64,000 nucleotides of DNA from a gamma proteobacterium endosymbiont of Lamellibrachia anaximandri (GCA_016756835.1 JAESPE010000005.1:1-64000), one strand, 5' to 3'. Counted from the first letter of the stretch, positions 55,236 through 62,892 are shown. Notes: generated by a model not told the origin, from the letters alone. Made by a program: numbers and translations.

Positions 55236-55745
55236 CACTCTTTCTCCCAATGGTCGTTTGTGTAGGGTATTTGGCCGATTGATATCCTGTTTTAATTAGC
55301 CCGGCCATAACACCGTGCGCAGGAACAGCCTCTTCCCCTGCAATACATTACCGCTGCAGGTTGAAGACCTGCTCCTACTGGCGGCCAATTTTAGGAGTTC
55401 CTAATGCAGCACCATATCCTTCCGATGGGGGGGGGGTCCGGCTTTCTTCTATCCCATATGGGATATATGCAATCGCTCCACGATGTATTGCACACTCAAT
55501 CAGTGGCACTAAATATCTAACAATTACAATTAGTAAGAAAATATAATTGAGTTTGCAGACATATAAACGACCGTAAATCTCAATAAGCTATATCCCCATT
55601 AATAGAATATGATTGAGTCAACAATCTGGATAACGCACTACATAAATACCTCATGAATAGTTGAGTAATTTACTATGTAATCGCGTTCCCCAATTCGTTA
55701 TAATCTCACCCCTGAAACAATTTTGAGCCAAGCGTAACCCAAACA
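55236..55745. promoter_or_regulatory. 510-base divergent control region upstream of dsrA
   Basis: This AT-rich region separates dsrA (minus) from the unknown plus-strand cluster and must hold both promoters. Visible features are TTAGGAGTTCCTAA (6-bp arms, 55391-55404), a run of ten G (55427-55436) and a perfect 16-base palindrome TATCCCATATGGGATA (55450-55465). An AT-rich stretch runs from about 55500 to 55700. No ORF is convincing. The palindromes could be operators; no regulator gene is adjacent. Confidence 0.6.
55450..55465. promoter_or_regulatory. perfect 16-base palindrome, candidate operator for dsr
   Basis: TATCCCATATGGGATA is its own complement over 16 bases and lies 215 bases before the dsrA start, within the divergent control region. 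Dimeric regulators commonly bind such sites. Whether it acts on dsrA or on the opposite cluster, or at all, cannot be decided here. Confidence 0.4.
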
Positions 55746-55922
55746 ATGCTCTATCTAAGTGAAGTAATGATGCAGAATCCTGACTTCGAGACATTTGAAC
55801 AGCTTCAGATCGCCGTCAAGGAGCGCTCGAAAACAGAGATGTTTTTCCGCATTGACGTAAAACCACCCTATCCGGATACACCGGAGAACTGGGAAGACCG
55901 ACTGGAAGCCAGTTTTACCTAA
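55746..55922 (+). CDS. 58-residue ORF, not in the ORF track, function unknown
   Basis: This short frame, MLYLSEVMMQNPDFETFEQ and onward, ends DTPENWEDRLEASFT just 26 bases before the next gene. Two closely placed Met codons (residues 8 and 9) offer alternative starts; no strong ribosome site is seen. The product is acidic, lacks Cys and has no membrane helix. Co-orientation and spacing with the 236-residue gene make it a likely first gene of the cluster upstream of dsrA. The family is not recognised. Confidence 0.55.
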   Translation: MLYLSEVMMQNPDFETFEQLQIAVKERSKTEMFFRIDVKPPYPDTPENWEDRLEASFT

Positions 55923-55948
55923 CACTTGTTACACAACGAGAAGTACCC

Positions 55949-56659
55949 GTGAAATATCTCGAATCAGAAACCTTCATCGGTGATGCCGAATGCTCAGATG
56001 ATGCCGTCAAACCGACCCAGCAACTTGAGCAACGCCTCAAAAAACTGCTGGGAGAAGTCAGCGCACTCCCAAACGATATCTCTGTCGAACAACGCCTCAA
56101 GCCCATCCTTGAGAGCGGCTATATCATGCTCGATCTTGACCGCCTGGATGAAGCCTGGGAGATAACCCGCCCCACACTTGACCAAGCCATATCAGCCGGG
56201 TTGTGGCTGCAGGCGGTCGAAGCCTGCGACATTCTCTATCAGACCGGCAATGACAACGCCCTCAGAGCGCTGGCCCACGGTATCTGGCTCGGTGTCACCT
56301 TCCCCATCGAACCGGGACTGAGCGTCGCCATGCTGCAGCACCTGGTCGACGAGACACCGGACAACTCCGATGGCGCGGCCGTTGCCGCCGCCACTGCCGG
56401 CTATATCGTGGACATGCGTACCGAGGAGCCGGATCGGGAAGAGTTGAAGTTTTTTACCAACCAATTGATGGGCCAGGTCGCCCGCCGCCACAGTCAGGTC
56501 GAGGAGCAGGAGATCTTCGATTTTTGGGTGGAGCGCATGGAACTGGATGACCCCTCCAAGTTTTTACCCCGACTGGCCCAGGTGCTGGACATCGTCAACG
56601 AAGACGGCTGGTGGTTCGATCGCGATAAACTTCGAGATCAGATTCCTGCGGATCAGTAA
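55949..56659 (+). CDS. 236-residue protein of unknown function in the dsr-adjacent cluster
   Basis: This acidic, mostly helical soluble protein (KYLESETFIGDAECSDD; ISAGLWLQAVEACDILY; DEDGWW-like end NEDGWWFDRDKLRDQIPADQ) starts with GTG after AACGAGAAG. The central part has repeated helix-turn-helix hairpins suggestive of a TPR-like solenoid (LEQRLKKLL, LDEAWEITRPTLDQ, VEACDILYQTG), an impression only. It is 15 bases before the Cas6-like gene. No family is recognised. Confidence 0.7.
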   Translation: MKYLESETFIGDAECSDDAVKPTQQLEQRLKKLLGEVSALPNDISVEQRLKPILESGYIMLDLDRLDEAWEITRPTLDQAISAGLWLQAVEACDILYQTGNDNALRALAHGIWLGVTFPIEPGLSVAMLQHLVDETPDNSDGAAVAAATAGYIVDMRTEEPDREELKFFTNQLMGQVARRHSQVEEQEIFDFWVERMELDDPSKFLPRLAQVLDIVNEDGWWFDRDKLRDQIPADQ

Positions 56660-56674
56660 CTCATAGAGACCCAT

Positions 56675-57334
56675 ATGTTCTGGCAAGAGGAAAGTGATGA
56701 GACGGTCTATGTCGTACCCGACGATGTAATAGACCTTGCCTACCAGATGAAGTGCCGGGCGCTGCCGGTCGATCACGCCTGGCCGCTGGCTTCAGCGATA
56801 CATCAGGCACTGCCCTGGTTTGCCAAGGAGCCGCAGGCAGGCTTGCACCTCATATACGGCGCCGACTCCGGCAACGGCTGGGAGCGTCCCCAGGATGCCG
56901 CTGACACCCTCTATCTCTCACGCCGCACCCGTCTTATCCTGCGACTACCCAAAGAGCGCCTCCCCGACGCCGAGGCCCTCACCGGTCAGACCCTGGACGT
57001 GGCAGGCAATCTACTGACGATCGGCAAGGGCATCCCCCGACTGCTTGGCATGACCACCACCCTCTACTCCCGCTTTGTCGTGGACGAAACGGACGGGGAC
57101 GAGGATCAGTTTATTTCAGCAGCTGTCAAAGGTCTGCACGCCCTGAATCTGCGCTTCAAGAAAATACTCAGCGGCAGGCCTTTCGCCTTCTCCACACCGG
57201 AAGGTGAGATTTCGACTCGGAGTTTGATGGTAGCCGGCCTGTCCCTGAATGATGCAGTGAGACTACAGGAGAACGGCCTGGGTCCCCTCCGAAATCGCGG
57301 ATTCGGCTTGTTCGTTCCCCAAAAGTCTGTTTAA
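56675..57334 (+). CDS. stand-alone Cas6/Cmx6-like RAMP protein
   Basis: This 219-residue protein resembles the type I-MYXAN Cas6/Cmx6 family end to end. The N-terminal half has LPVDHAWPLASAIHQALPW, then LYLSRRTRLILRLP and a TTLYSRFVV strand. It ends RSLMVAGLSLNDAVRLQENGLGP and the glycine-rich loop RNRGFGLFVPQKSV, diagnostic of Cas6 RNA endonucleases. Cas6 cleaves hairpin-containing CRISPR transcripts, but there is no array or other cas gene here. It sits among genes beside dsrA, so recruitment to cleave or bind other hairpin RNAs is possible. His residues are present, but catalytic ones cannot be assigned by eye. Confidence 0.75.
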   Translation: MFWQEESDETVYVVPDDVIDLAYQMKCRALPVDHAWPLASAIHQALPWFAKEPQAGLHLIYGADSGNGWERPQDAADTLYLSRRTRLILRLPKERLPDAEALTGQTLDVAGNLLTIGKGIPRLLGMTTTLYSRFVVDETDGDEDQFISAAVKGLHALNLRFKKILSGRPFAFSTPEGEISTRSLMVAGLSLNDAVRLQENGLGPLRNRGFGLFVPQKSV

Positions 57335-57413
57335 TATATAGCGTTTTAATGATTTTCTTGATTGGCGGGTGTATGCAAGTCATCCGTCACAAATGCACAC
57401 GAAGGAGAAATCA

Positions 57414-57758
57414 ATGTCGTACGAAGTAAATGGCGCAACCGTCGAGGCCGACGATCATGGTTATCTGGTCAATTCAGCCGACTGGAATGAGGATGTCGCC
57501 AAAGCCATCGCCGCTGCCGAAGGTATTGAGCTGTCCGAAAAGGGTTGGGATATCGTCAACTACCTGCGGGATGAGTACCTCAACAACAACGGTAACCAGC
57601 CCAATGAACGCAACATGGTCAAGCACTTCAAGAAAGTCTGGACCGACATCCCGAAAATGGACACCAAGGTACTCTACAATGAGTTCCCCACTGGCCCTGC
57701 GAAGCAGGCGGGGAAGATTGCCGGTACGCCTGAGACCAAGCGTAAGGGCGGTTATTGA
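57414..57758 (+). CDS. DsrC-family protein without cysteines (RspA-type)
   Basis: This 114-residue DsrC-fold protein has KGWDIVNYLRDEYLNNNGNQPNERNMVKHF aligning with DsrC. In the C-terminal arm KQAC is replaced by KQAG and the penultimate Cys is gone (ETKRKGGY); there is no Cys anywhere. Such DsrC homologues, called RspA in the literature, cannot carry sulfur and are thought to be regulatory. The ATG at 57414 follows GAAGGAG; the track's 57369 start is less likely. It closes the cluster upstream of dsrA. Confidence 0.85.
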   Translation: MSYEVNGATVEADDHGYLVNSADWNEDVAKAIAAAEGIELSEKGWDIVNYLRDEYLNNNGNQPNERNMVKHFKKVWTDIPKMDTKVLYNEFPTGPAKQAGKIAGTPETKRKGGY

Positions 57759-57833
57759 TCTTTAAGGCTAAAGGTGGCCGTGCCAATGGATGGGCCGATC
57801 ACTGGCATTTCTACCGTTGGTGACTGAAGGTCC

Positions 57834-57922
57834 GTAGGCCGGTTCAAGCGTAGCGGAACCGGCAACCTATCTCGCTCTGCCAAAGCCAGGATGCCCGATC
57901 CGCTACGCTTGATCGGGCTTAC
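57834..57922. repeat. pair of 31-nt palindromic repeats
   Basis: The first unit (57834-57864) has arms GCCGGTTC and GAACCGGC around AAGCGTAGCG. The second (57892-57922) is inverted, with arms CCCGATC/GATCGGG around CGCTACGCTT. The constant centre with varying arms shows compensatory change, so structure rather than sequence is conserved. They lie between the RspA-type gene and the convergent receiver-like gene. Confidence 0.8.
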
Positions 57923-57927
57923 AAGCC

Positions 57928-58305
57928 TTAGCCTTTAGCCTCCAAAATCGCCTCCATATCCGCCTCCCGAACAGGAAAAGTGCAAACACCAAACAGCGGA
58001 TAGCGCTGCTGCACCTTATCGAGCCGGTATTGGTGATTGGGATCGTATAGGACAATGACCCGACTATCAGGACTGTATTTCTGCAGGGTCGCCATCAGCG
58101 ACTCAAGGTTACTCATCCGGTCACGGAACTCCGGATCAAAATTAAACTCCGTAACCACCACTACAGGTGTGTGCTTTTTCAGCCAGGCCTGCGCCTTTCG
58201 CACCGAATTGACCATCTCGACCTGATAGCCGTGGCGTTGATAGAGCGGTGTAAAGTTGGGATAGCCCCCAAACTCCACCACCGCAAGTAATTCCTGATCT
58301 TTCAT
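57928..58305 (-). CDS. receiver-like small protein, function unknown
   Basis: This 125-residue alpha/beta protein has a receiver-like rhythm (ELLAVVEFGG, TPVVVVTEFNF, SRVIVLYDP, YPLFGVCTFPV). The third strand ends in EFN rather than a clear phospho-acceptor Asp, and the acidic pocket of true response regulators is not evident. It is a probable pseudo-receiver. It is divergent from the 95-residue gene at 58408 and ends next to the palindromic repeats. Confidence 0.55.
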   Translation of the reverse strand: MKDQELLAVVEFGGYPNFTPLYQRHGYQVEMVNSVRKAQAWLKKHTPVVVVTEFNFDPEFRDRMSNLESLMATLQKYSPDSRVIVLYDPNHQYRLDKVQQRYPLFGVCTFPVREADMEAILEAKG

Positions 58306-58407
58306 GTGCTTGATTTTATCCCCTCACGAAACGAAGATTCAGGCTGGATTTTAACTGTTAAGACGAGTCTGTTCATGCTGCTGAAGCTGATTATTGGTGA
58401 ATATTCC

Positions 58408-58692
58408 ATGGATATGGAGATCCGGGAGAACTACCTGGAGACGATGACCGACTCCTTCGACAAAATGGATCGGGAGATGCGACTGGGTGTGCAACTCGGC
58501 CAACAGTGGGTGGGCGACCCCACTCAGCTCCAGCGCTGTCAGGTCGCAGCAGACAAACTGCTGTCTGCGATTGAAAACCACAATGAAACCCTGGCAATGT
58601 TGACGGGGGGGTATATCGCTTCACGCCTTTCCGGCATCAAGCAGATCAAGATCAACACCGACGGGGAACCGGCGGAGACTGAATTTCACTAG
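58408..58692 (+). CDS. small protein of unknown function
   Basis: A product of about 95 residues starts DMEIRENYLETMTDSFDKMDREMRLGVQLGQQW, mainly helical, with a single Cys (QRCQVAADKLLSAIENHNE) and a hydrophobic middle (LAMLTGGYIASRL). The track ORF opens at 58306, but the ATG at 58408 has GGTGA nearby and removes an implausible N-terminus. The family is not recognised. It is divergent from the receiver-like gene. Confidence 0.6.
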   Translation: MDMEIRENYLETMTDSFDKMDREMRLGVQLGQQWVGDPTQLQRCQVAADKLLSAIENHNETLAMLTGGYIASRLSGIKQIKINTDGEPAETEFH

Positions 58693-58713
58693 GGATTGCG
58701 CATAGTTTAGCCC

Positions 58714-58803
58714 GTAGGCCTGATCAAGCGTAGCGGATCAGGCAGTGGGTTCGGTACAACCAACAGGCTTCGTGCCGGTTCCGCTACGCTTGAACCGGCC
58801 TAC
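58714..58803. repeat. pair of 31-nt palindromic repeats
   Basis: The first unit (58714-58744) has GCCTGATC/GATCAGGC arms around AAGCGTAGCG and matches the copy at 27628 exactly over its visible length. The second (58773-58803) is inverted, with GCCGGTTC/GAACCGGC arms, the complement of the unit at 57834. They fill the 123-base gap between two convergent genes. Confidence 0.8.
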
Positions 58804-58815
58804 ATCCCTGTTCTC

Positions 58816-59859
58816 TCAGAGTTTATTCTGCTCGACCAATACCGCTATCGGTCGAGCCGATTCGGCGCCATACCGATCAAAAAGATTGAGCAGACGGGTT
58901 CCCAGATGCGCCCAGTGCTGTTCCCCGCTGGCGGCTATACGCGTCAATCTTGACAGATCTCCGGTTGCGACCCATCTATCATAGGCTTTGATCAAGGCGG
59001 GAAAGAGGGTCTTGCGCATCCCCCCAAGGCTGCCGACATAGAAGTGCAGTGAGGCAGCATCCGCCTTTTTCACAAGCGCCGGGAGGGTCACAAGACAGTC
59101 AGCCCAGTGATCTCTCACGGCACGGGCCATCAACTCCGCCGGGGAGTGGACCACAGACATCACCATCTCATTCCAGGCGTCGCCGACCTCCCTGCCTACC
59201 CGATACTCACCCCGCTCATGCAACAGCACAGCGTTCAGCTCATTCTCAACCATGGCATCGAGAGAAACTTCCAGAGCATCCTCGAAATCGTAACAGGCAA
59301 AGGCCCGCCCCAACGCATTATCAGGCCGGCGCCAACGCCAGCTCTCCAACTTCTCCCACAACAGTCGCCGGAAAGACTCGCGGCGGATATATATTCGGTC
59401 ACCCTGGGTCATGGCCGCCGGCGCCGCCAGGTCCCGGGCCAACTCCCGGCCCGCCACCAATACGGAGACCGACCCCGGCTCCTCCCTGCGTTCCAGGTGA
59501 CCAAGAAAAAACAGCGGCTTGTTTTTAACCCCATAGCCGGCACTGTAAACCAATCCCAGAGGTTCCAGCTCCCGATAGATCTCTTCCACCGCAAAGGGAT
59601 CGAAAACCCGCCCACCCAGGGACAGATCGGCAAAAGCCACATCATCGAGTTCACCCCAGAGGGCCTCCCGCTCGCTCAGCCAATCTCCAACCTCGGCTTT
59701 CGGCAGCTGAACATCGTAGGCCAACCCCTTCTCCCAACGGTAGAACTCCCGCATCTTCATAAGATAGGTGCAGAGGCCATACTCCGCACCATGATGGGCA
59801 TCGGAGATATGGCAGTTGTGCTGCACGGCAGCAGTAAACTGTTGCAGAGAATCACGCAT
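58816..59859 (-). CDS. conserved-looking 347-residue protein of unknown function
   Basis: This soluble protein has HNCHISDAHHGAEYGLCTYLMKMREFYRWEKGL near the N-terminus, a His- and Cys-containing segment of uncertain meaning. A central Arg-rich helical part (RRLLWEKLESWRWRRPDNALGR) follows, and a C-terminal FLFPALIKAYDRW-type region. It may belong to the family some databases call Sfum_1244, a tentative memory. Oriented opposite to the MoxR cluster, it shares a 105-base control region with it. Confidence 0.6.
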   Translation of the reverse strand: MRDSLQQFTAAVQHNCHISDAHHGAEYGLCTYLMKMREFYRWEKGLAYDVQLPKAEVGDWLSEREALWGELDDVAFADLSLGGRVFDPFAVEEIYRELEPLGLVYSAGYGVKNKPLFFLGHLERREEPGSVSVLVAGRELARDLAAPAAMTQGDRIYIRRESFRRLLWEKLESWRWRRPDNALGRAFACYDFEDALEVSLDAMVENELNAVLLHERGEYRVGREVGDAWNEMVMSVVHSPAELMARAVRDHWADCLVTLPALVKKADAASLHFYVGSLGGMRKTLFPALIKAYDRWVATGDLSRLTRIAASGEQHWAHLGTRLLNLFDRYGAESARPIAVLVEQNKL

Positions 59860-59879
59860 TAATCTGGCCGTTGAAATTC

Positions 59880-59908
59880 ACTATTTTCCTAGTAAAATAG
59901 TTGGGTAT
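59880..59908. promoter_or_regulatory. candidate palindromic operator, IscR-like appearance
   Basis: ACTATTTT and AAAATAGT flank CCTAGT to give 8-bp arms; the reverse-strand reading ATACCCAACTATTTTACTAGG resembles Rrf2/IscR-type operators. It lies between divergent genes at 59859 and 59965. The likeness is by eye and could be coincidence. Confidence 0.35.
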
Positions 59909-59964
59909 TCGTTGAAGGTAGCACGCCCACCGAACGCATCCAAGTCGGAATATCCCGCGAGAAA

Positions 59965-60585
59965 GTGCCTAAACTCACCGCCACACAGGCAGTTGAGATG
60001 TGGACGCGTGCAGTTACAGGAGAGACCATCTTGGGCATCCGCATCAAAAGCCAGTGGCACCGCGAGGAGACCGACCGTTCTCCCAAAGAGATCGGCGGCG
60101 CCATCGCCTTCATCGCCTGGAGGATCGCCCTCGACAAGGCGATCACCCTCCACGGTGAAGACTATGTTTACCACAATGACCAGCAGCGCCTCGGCGTCAT
60201 CGCTGAGTACCTGGCGTTTGAGACTCAAATCGCCGACCGCATCGTTTATGAGCAGATGAAACCGGAAGAGCGCCAGGAACTGGTAACCGAACTGGTACTG
60301 AAACTGGCTAATCACTATCAGGACAATGCCAGGGAGATGGTAGGTCCAGGCGATCACGCCGACCAGTTCATCAAGCTGTTCAACCAGCGTTCCGGCGAGT
60401 ATGCCGAGTTCAAACTCACTGACGACGGCCCCAGCTATCCTTTCTTCCGCCATCTTGGCTTCGAGATCCAACAGGTTATGGGCGGGGAGCAGGAGAATCA
60501 CTGGGTCATCGATCAGGTGATGGATAGAGACGCGCCTGACGTCTACAAACAGCTGTCCCGTGCGGTCAAAAACCTCTTTTACTAG
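59965..60585 (+). CDS. 206-residue protein preceding the MoxR/VWA pair, function unknown
   Basis: This soluble, mostly helical protein starts with GTG (PKLTATQAVEMWTRAVTGETILGIR) and has the central GGAIAFIAWRIALDKAITL and C-terminal HLGFEIQQVMGGEQENHW. It ends 8 bases before the AAA ATPase, so the three genes form an operon. No known motif. It is probably a partner or substrate of the ATPase system. A longer in-frame extension upstream of the GTG cannot be excluded. Confidence 0.65.
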   Translation: MPKLTATQAVEMWTRAVTGETILGIRIKSQWHREETDRSPKEIGGAIAFIAWRIALDKAITLHGEDYVYHNDQQRLGVIAEYLAFETQIADRIVYEQMKPEERQELVTELVLKLANHYQDNAREMVGPGDHADQFIKLFNQRSGEYAEFKLTDDGPSYPFFRHLGFEIQQVMGGEQENHWVIDQVMDRDAPDVYKQLSRAVKNLFY

Positions 60586-60593
60586 GATTCAAA

Positions 60594-61637
60594 ATGCGTC
60601 CCACACAGTTGTTGACCATCCTTGAGCAGGAGTTCACCAGCACCCGCTTCGGACACCACACCCCGGTCATGCTCTGGGGACCACCCGGCGTCGGCAAGTC
60701 CGATATGGTGCGGCAGGTGGGCGAAAAGCACACTGTGCCGGTAATCGATATCCGCCTCTCCCAGATGGAACCCAGCGATCTGCGCGGCATCCCTTTCCGG
60801 GTAGAGAGCCGGGTCGATTGGGCGATCCCCTCGATTCTGCCGGATGCAGCGCGTCACGGAGATGCGGGCATCCTCTTTCTGGACGAGATCACCTCTGCCC
60901 CGCCCACCGTCTCCGCCGCCGCCTATCAATTGATCCTCGACCGCCGGTTGGGGGAGTACCAGGTGCCCGATGGCTGGGCCATCTTCGCTGCCGGCAACCG
61001 CCAGGGCGACCGGGGCGTCACCTATAGCATGCCTGCACCGCTGGCCAACCGCTTCTCTCACTTCGAGGTAGAGGTAAATCTGGATGACTGGGTCGCCTGG
61101 GCCTACCGCAACAACATTGATGAGCGGGTCATCGCCTTCCTGCGCTTTCGCCCTGAACTGTTGTTCGACTTTGATCCGGCCCACAACCCGGTGGCCTTCC
61201 CCTCCCCCCGTTCCTGGGAGTTCGCCCATCGGGGACTGCACAAATTCGACAGTCATCCCAACTTGCTGCAGGGGGCGCTGCAGGCCTGTATCGGTCCCGC
61301 TGCAGGCATAGAGTTGAAGGCATTTGTGGACAGCCTCGACAAGATGCCCGACCTTGATGCAATCCTTGCCGGTGAGGATGTCCCGGTACCCACCGAGATC
61401 GACCTGCAGTACGCCGTCGCCGCCGCCTTGGTGGGACGCGCCATCCGCGCCCAAGAGGGAGACGACCGCAAGGAGATTCATGGTCGCATTCTCGACTACG
61501 CCGGACGTTTCCCACAGCGCGAGATGGGGGTGATGCTGGTCTCAGACATGCATCGCGCCATCGGCAACGAACTCTTCGAAGTGTCACAGTTTTCCACTTG
61601 GGCACAGGCAATCTCTGATGTGATGTTGTTTGAATGA
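60594..61637 (+). CDS. MoxR-family AAA+ ATPase
   Basis: This 347-residue protein has Walker A GPPGVGKSD near residue 28, Walker B ILFLDEITSA near 93 and the sensor-1 region FAAGNRQGDRGVTYSMPAPLANRF. MoxR ATPases act as metal-cofactor insertion or complex-assembly chaperones, usually with a VWA-domain partner, which is the next gene here (25 bases on). The C-terminal part is a helical lid. The target is unknown. Confidence 0.88.
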   Translation: MRPTQLLTILEQEFTSTRFGHHTPVMLWGPPGVGKSDMVRQVGEKHTVPVIDIRLSQMEPSDLRGIPFRVESRVDWAIPSILPDAARHGDAGILFLDEITSAPPTVSAAAYQLILDRRLGEYQVPDGWAIFAAGNRQGDRGVTYSMPAPLANRFSHFEVEVNLDDWVAWAYRNNIDERVIAFLRFRPELLFDFDPAHNPVAFPSPRSWEFAHRGLHKFDSHPNLLQGALQACIGPAAGIELKAFVDSLDKMPDLDAILAGEDVPVPTEIDLQYAVAAALVGRAIRAQEGDDRKEIHGRILDYAGRFPQREMGVMLVSDMHRAIGNELFEVSQFSTWAQAISDVMLFE

Positions 61638-61662
61638 GTCCGCAAATGGACGCTGATAAACA

Positions 61663-62892
61663 ATGGACATAGAACATATCGAAACCAAGCTGGCCGCAGC
61701 CCGCACCAAGCTGATCCTGGATAAGCCGTTCCTGGGTGCGCTGGTCCTGCGCCTGCCTATGGAAGAGGCCGATGAAGCCTGGTGCCCCACCACCGCCACA
61801 GATGCCCGCAAGTTCTACTACAACCCTGAATACATCGACCGGCTGACCCTGTACGAAACCCAGTTCATGCTGGCCCACGAGGCACTGCACTGCGCCCTCT
61901 CCCACTTCGCCCGCCGCCAGCATCGCCACAAACTGCACTGGGATATGGCCTGTGACTATGCCATCAACCCGCTGCTGATAGGCGAGGACTTAAAACCACC
62001 TCCCGGTTCCCTCATCATGCCCATGTTCAAGGACATGACCGCCGAAGAGATCTACCCCTGTCTGGATGAGAAGGACGACGAGGTACCGCTGGACAACCAC
62101 GTCTACGATAAAGAGAACACCAAGGGATCCGGCAGCAGCAAGAACGAGAGAGATCTCTCCTCCAGCGAGCCCGATACTGAGACCTCGGAGTCGGGGGATA
62201 ACGGCCAGGACGCCGGAGACGGTAGCGGCGGCGCTTCCCAGCCTCCGCCCCTGTCGGCAGAAGAGCAGGATACCCTCAACATCCAGTGGCAGCAGCGCCT
62301 GGCGGGAGCCGCCCAGCAGGCGATGCAGGCCGGTAAACTGGATGGCGCCATGGCCCGCATGGTGGACCATCTACTGCAGCCCCAGCTCCCCTGGCGGGTT
62401 CTGCTGGCCCACTACATGACCGCCGCCGCACGGGACGATTTCAGCTACATGCGCCCCTCCCGCCATGAGGGAGAGTTCATCCTGCCCAGCCTGCGCAGCA
62501 ACCAGGTGGAACTGGTAGTGGCGCTGGACACCAGCGGCTCCATCCAGGAGCAGGAGATGGGAGAGTTTCTGGCCGAGGTCAACGCCCTCAAAGGACAGAT
62601 ACGCGCCCGGGTCACCCTGCTCGCCTGCGACTCACAACTGGCGGCGGAGGCACCCTGGATCTACGAGACCTGGGACGAATTCGAGCTTCCGAAGGCCATC
62701 TCCGGCGGTGGCGGCACCAGTTTCAGGCCAGTGTTCGAGTGGGTAAACAAGCAGGGTCTGCAACCTGATCTGCTGGTCTACTTTACCGATGCGGAGGGAG
62801 CATTCCCTGAACACGAGCCGCCTTACCCCGTGACCTGGCTGGTCAAGGGCAAGGAGAAAACTCCTTGGGGACAGCGAATCCAGCTGAACTAG
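61663..62892 (+). CDS. VWA-domain protein with metallopeptidase-like N-terminus
   Basis: This 409-residue protein has an N-terminal zinc-like motif HEALHCALSHFARRQH near residues 72-87 and ACDYAINPLLIGEDL. An acidic, Ser/Glu/Gly-rich linker follows, then a VWA domain with the MIDAS motif VALDTSGSIQEQE near 288. It matches the DUF2201/VWA-like family that partners MoxR ATPases. Whether the HExxH is catalytic is not known. The linker is low-complexity. Confidence 0.85.
   Translation: MDIEHIETKLAAARTKLILDKPFLGALVLRLPMEEADEAWCPTTATDARKFYYNPEYIDRLTLYETQFMLAHEALHCALSHFARRQHRHKLHWDMACDYAINPLLIGEDLKPPPGSLIMPMFKDMTAEEIYPCLDEKDDEVPLDNHVYDKENTKGSGSSKNERDLSSSEPDTETSESGDNGQDAGDGSGGASQPPPLSAEEQDTLNIQWQQRLAGAAQQAMQAGKLDGAMARMVDHLLQPQLPWRVLLAHYMTAAARDDFSYMRPSRHEGEFILPSLRSNQVELVVALDTSGSIQEQEMGEFLAEVNALKGQIRARVTLLACDSQLAAEAPWIYETWDEFELPKAISGGGGTSFRPVFEWVNKQGLQPDLLVYFTDAEGAFPEHEPPYPVTWLVKGKEKTPWGQRIQLN

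Noticed and set aside
56675-57334. Reading the Cas6-like gene as part of a CRISPR-Cas system
   Set aside because: No cas1, cas2, cas3, cas5, cas7 or array is visible in 64 kb. Only the single RAMP-like gene is supported.
57834-58803. Possible CRISPR array beside the Cas6-like gene
   Set aside because: The 31-nt units are CRISPR-repeat-sized and palindromic, but occur as inverted pairs separated by genes, not as a regularly spaced direct-repeat array.
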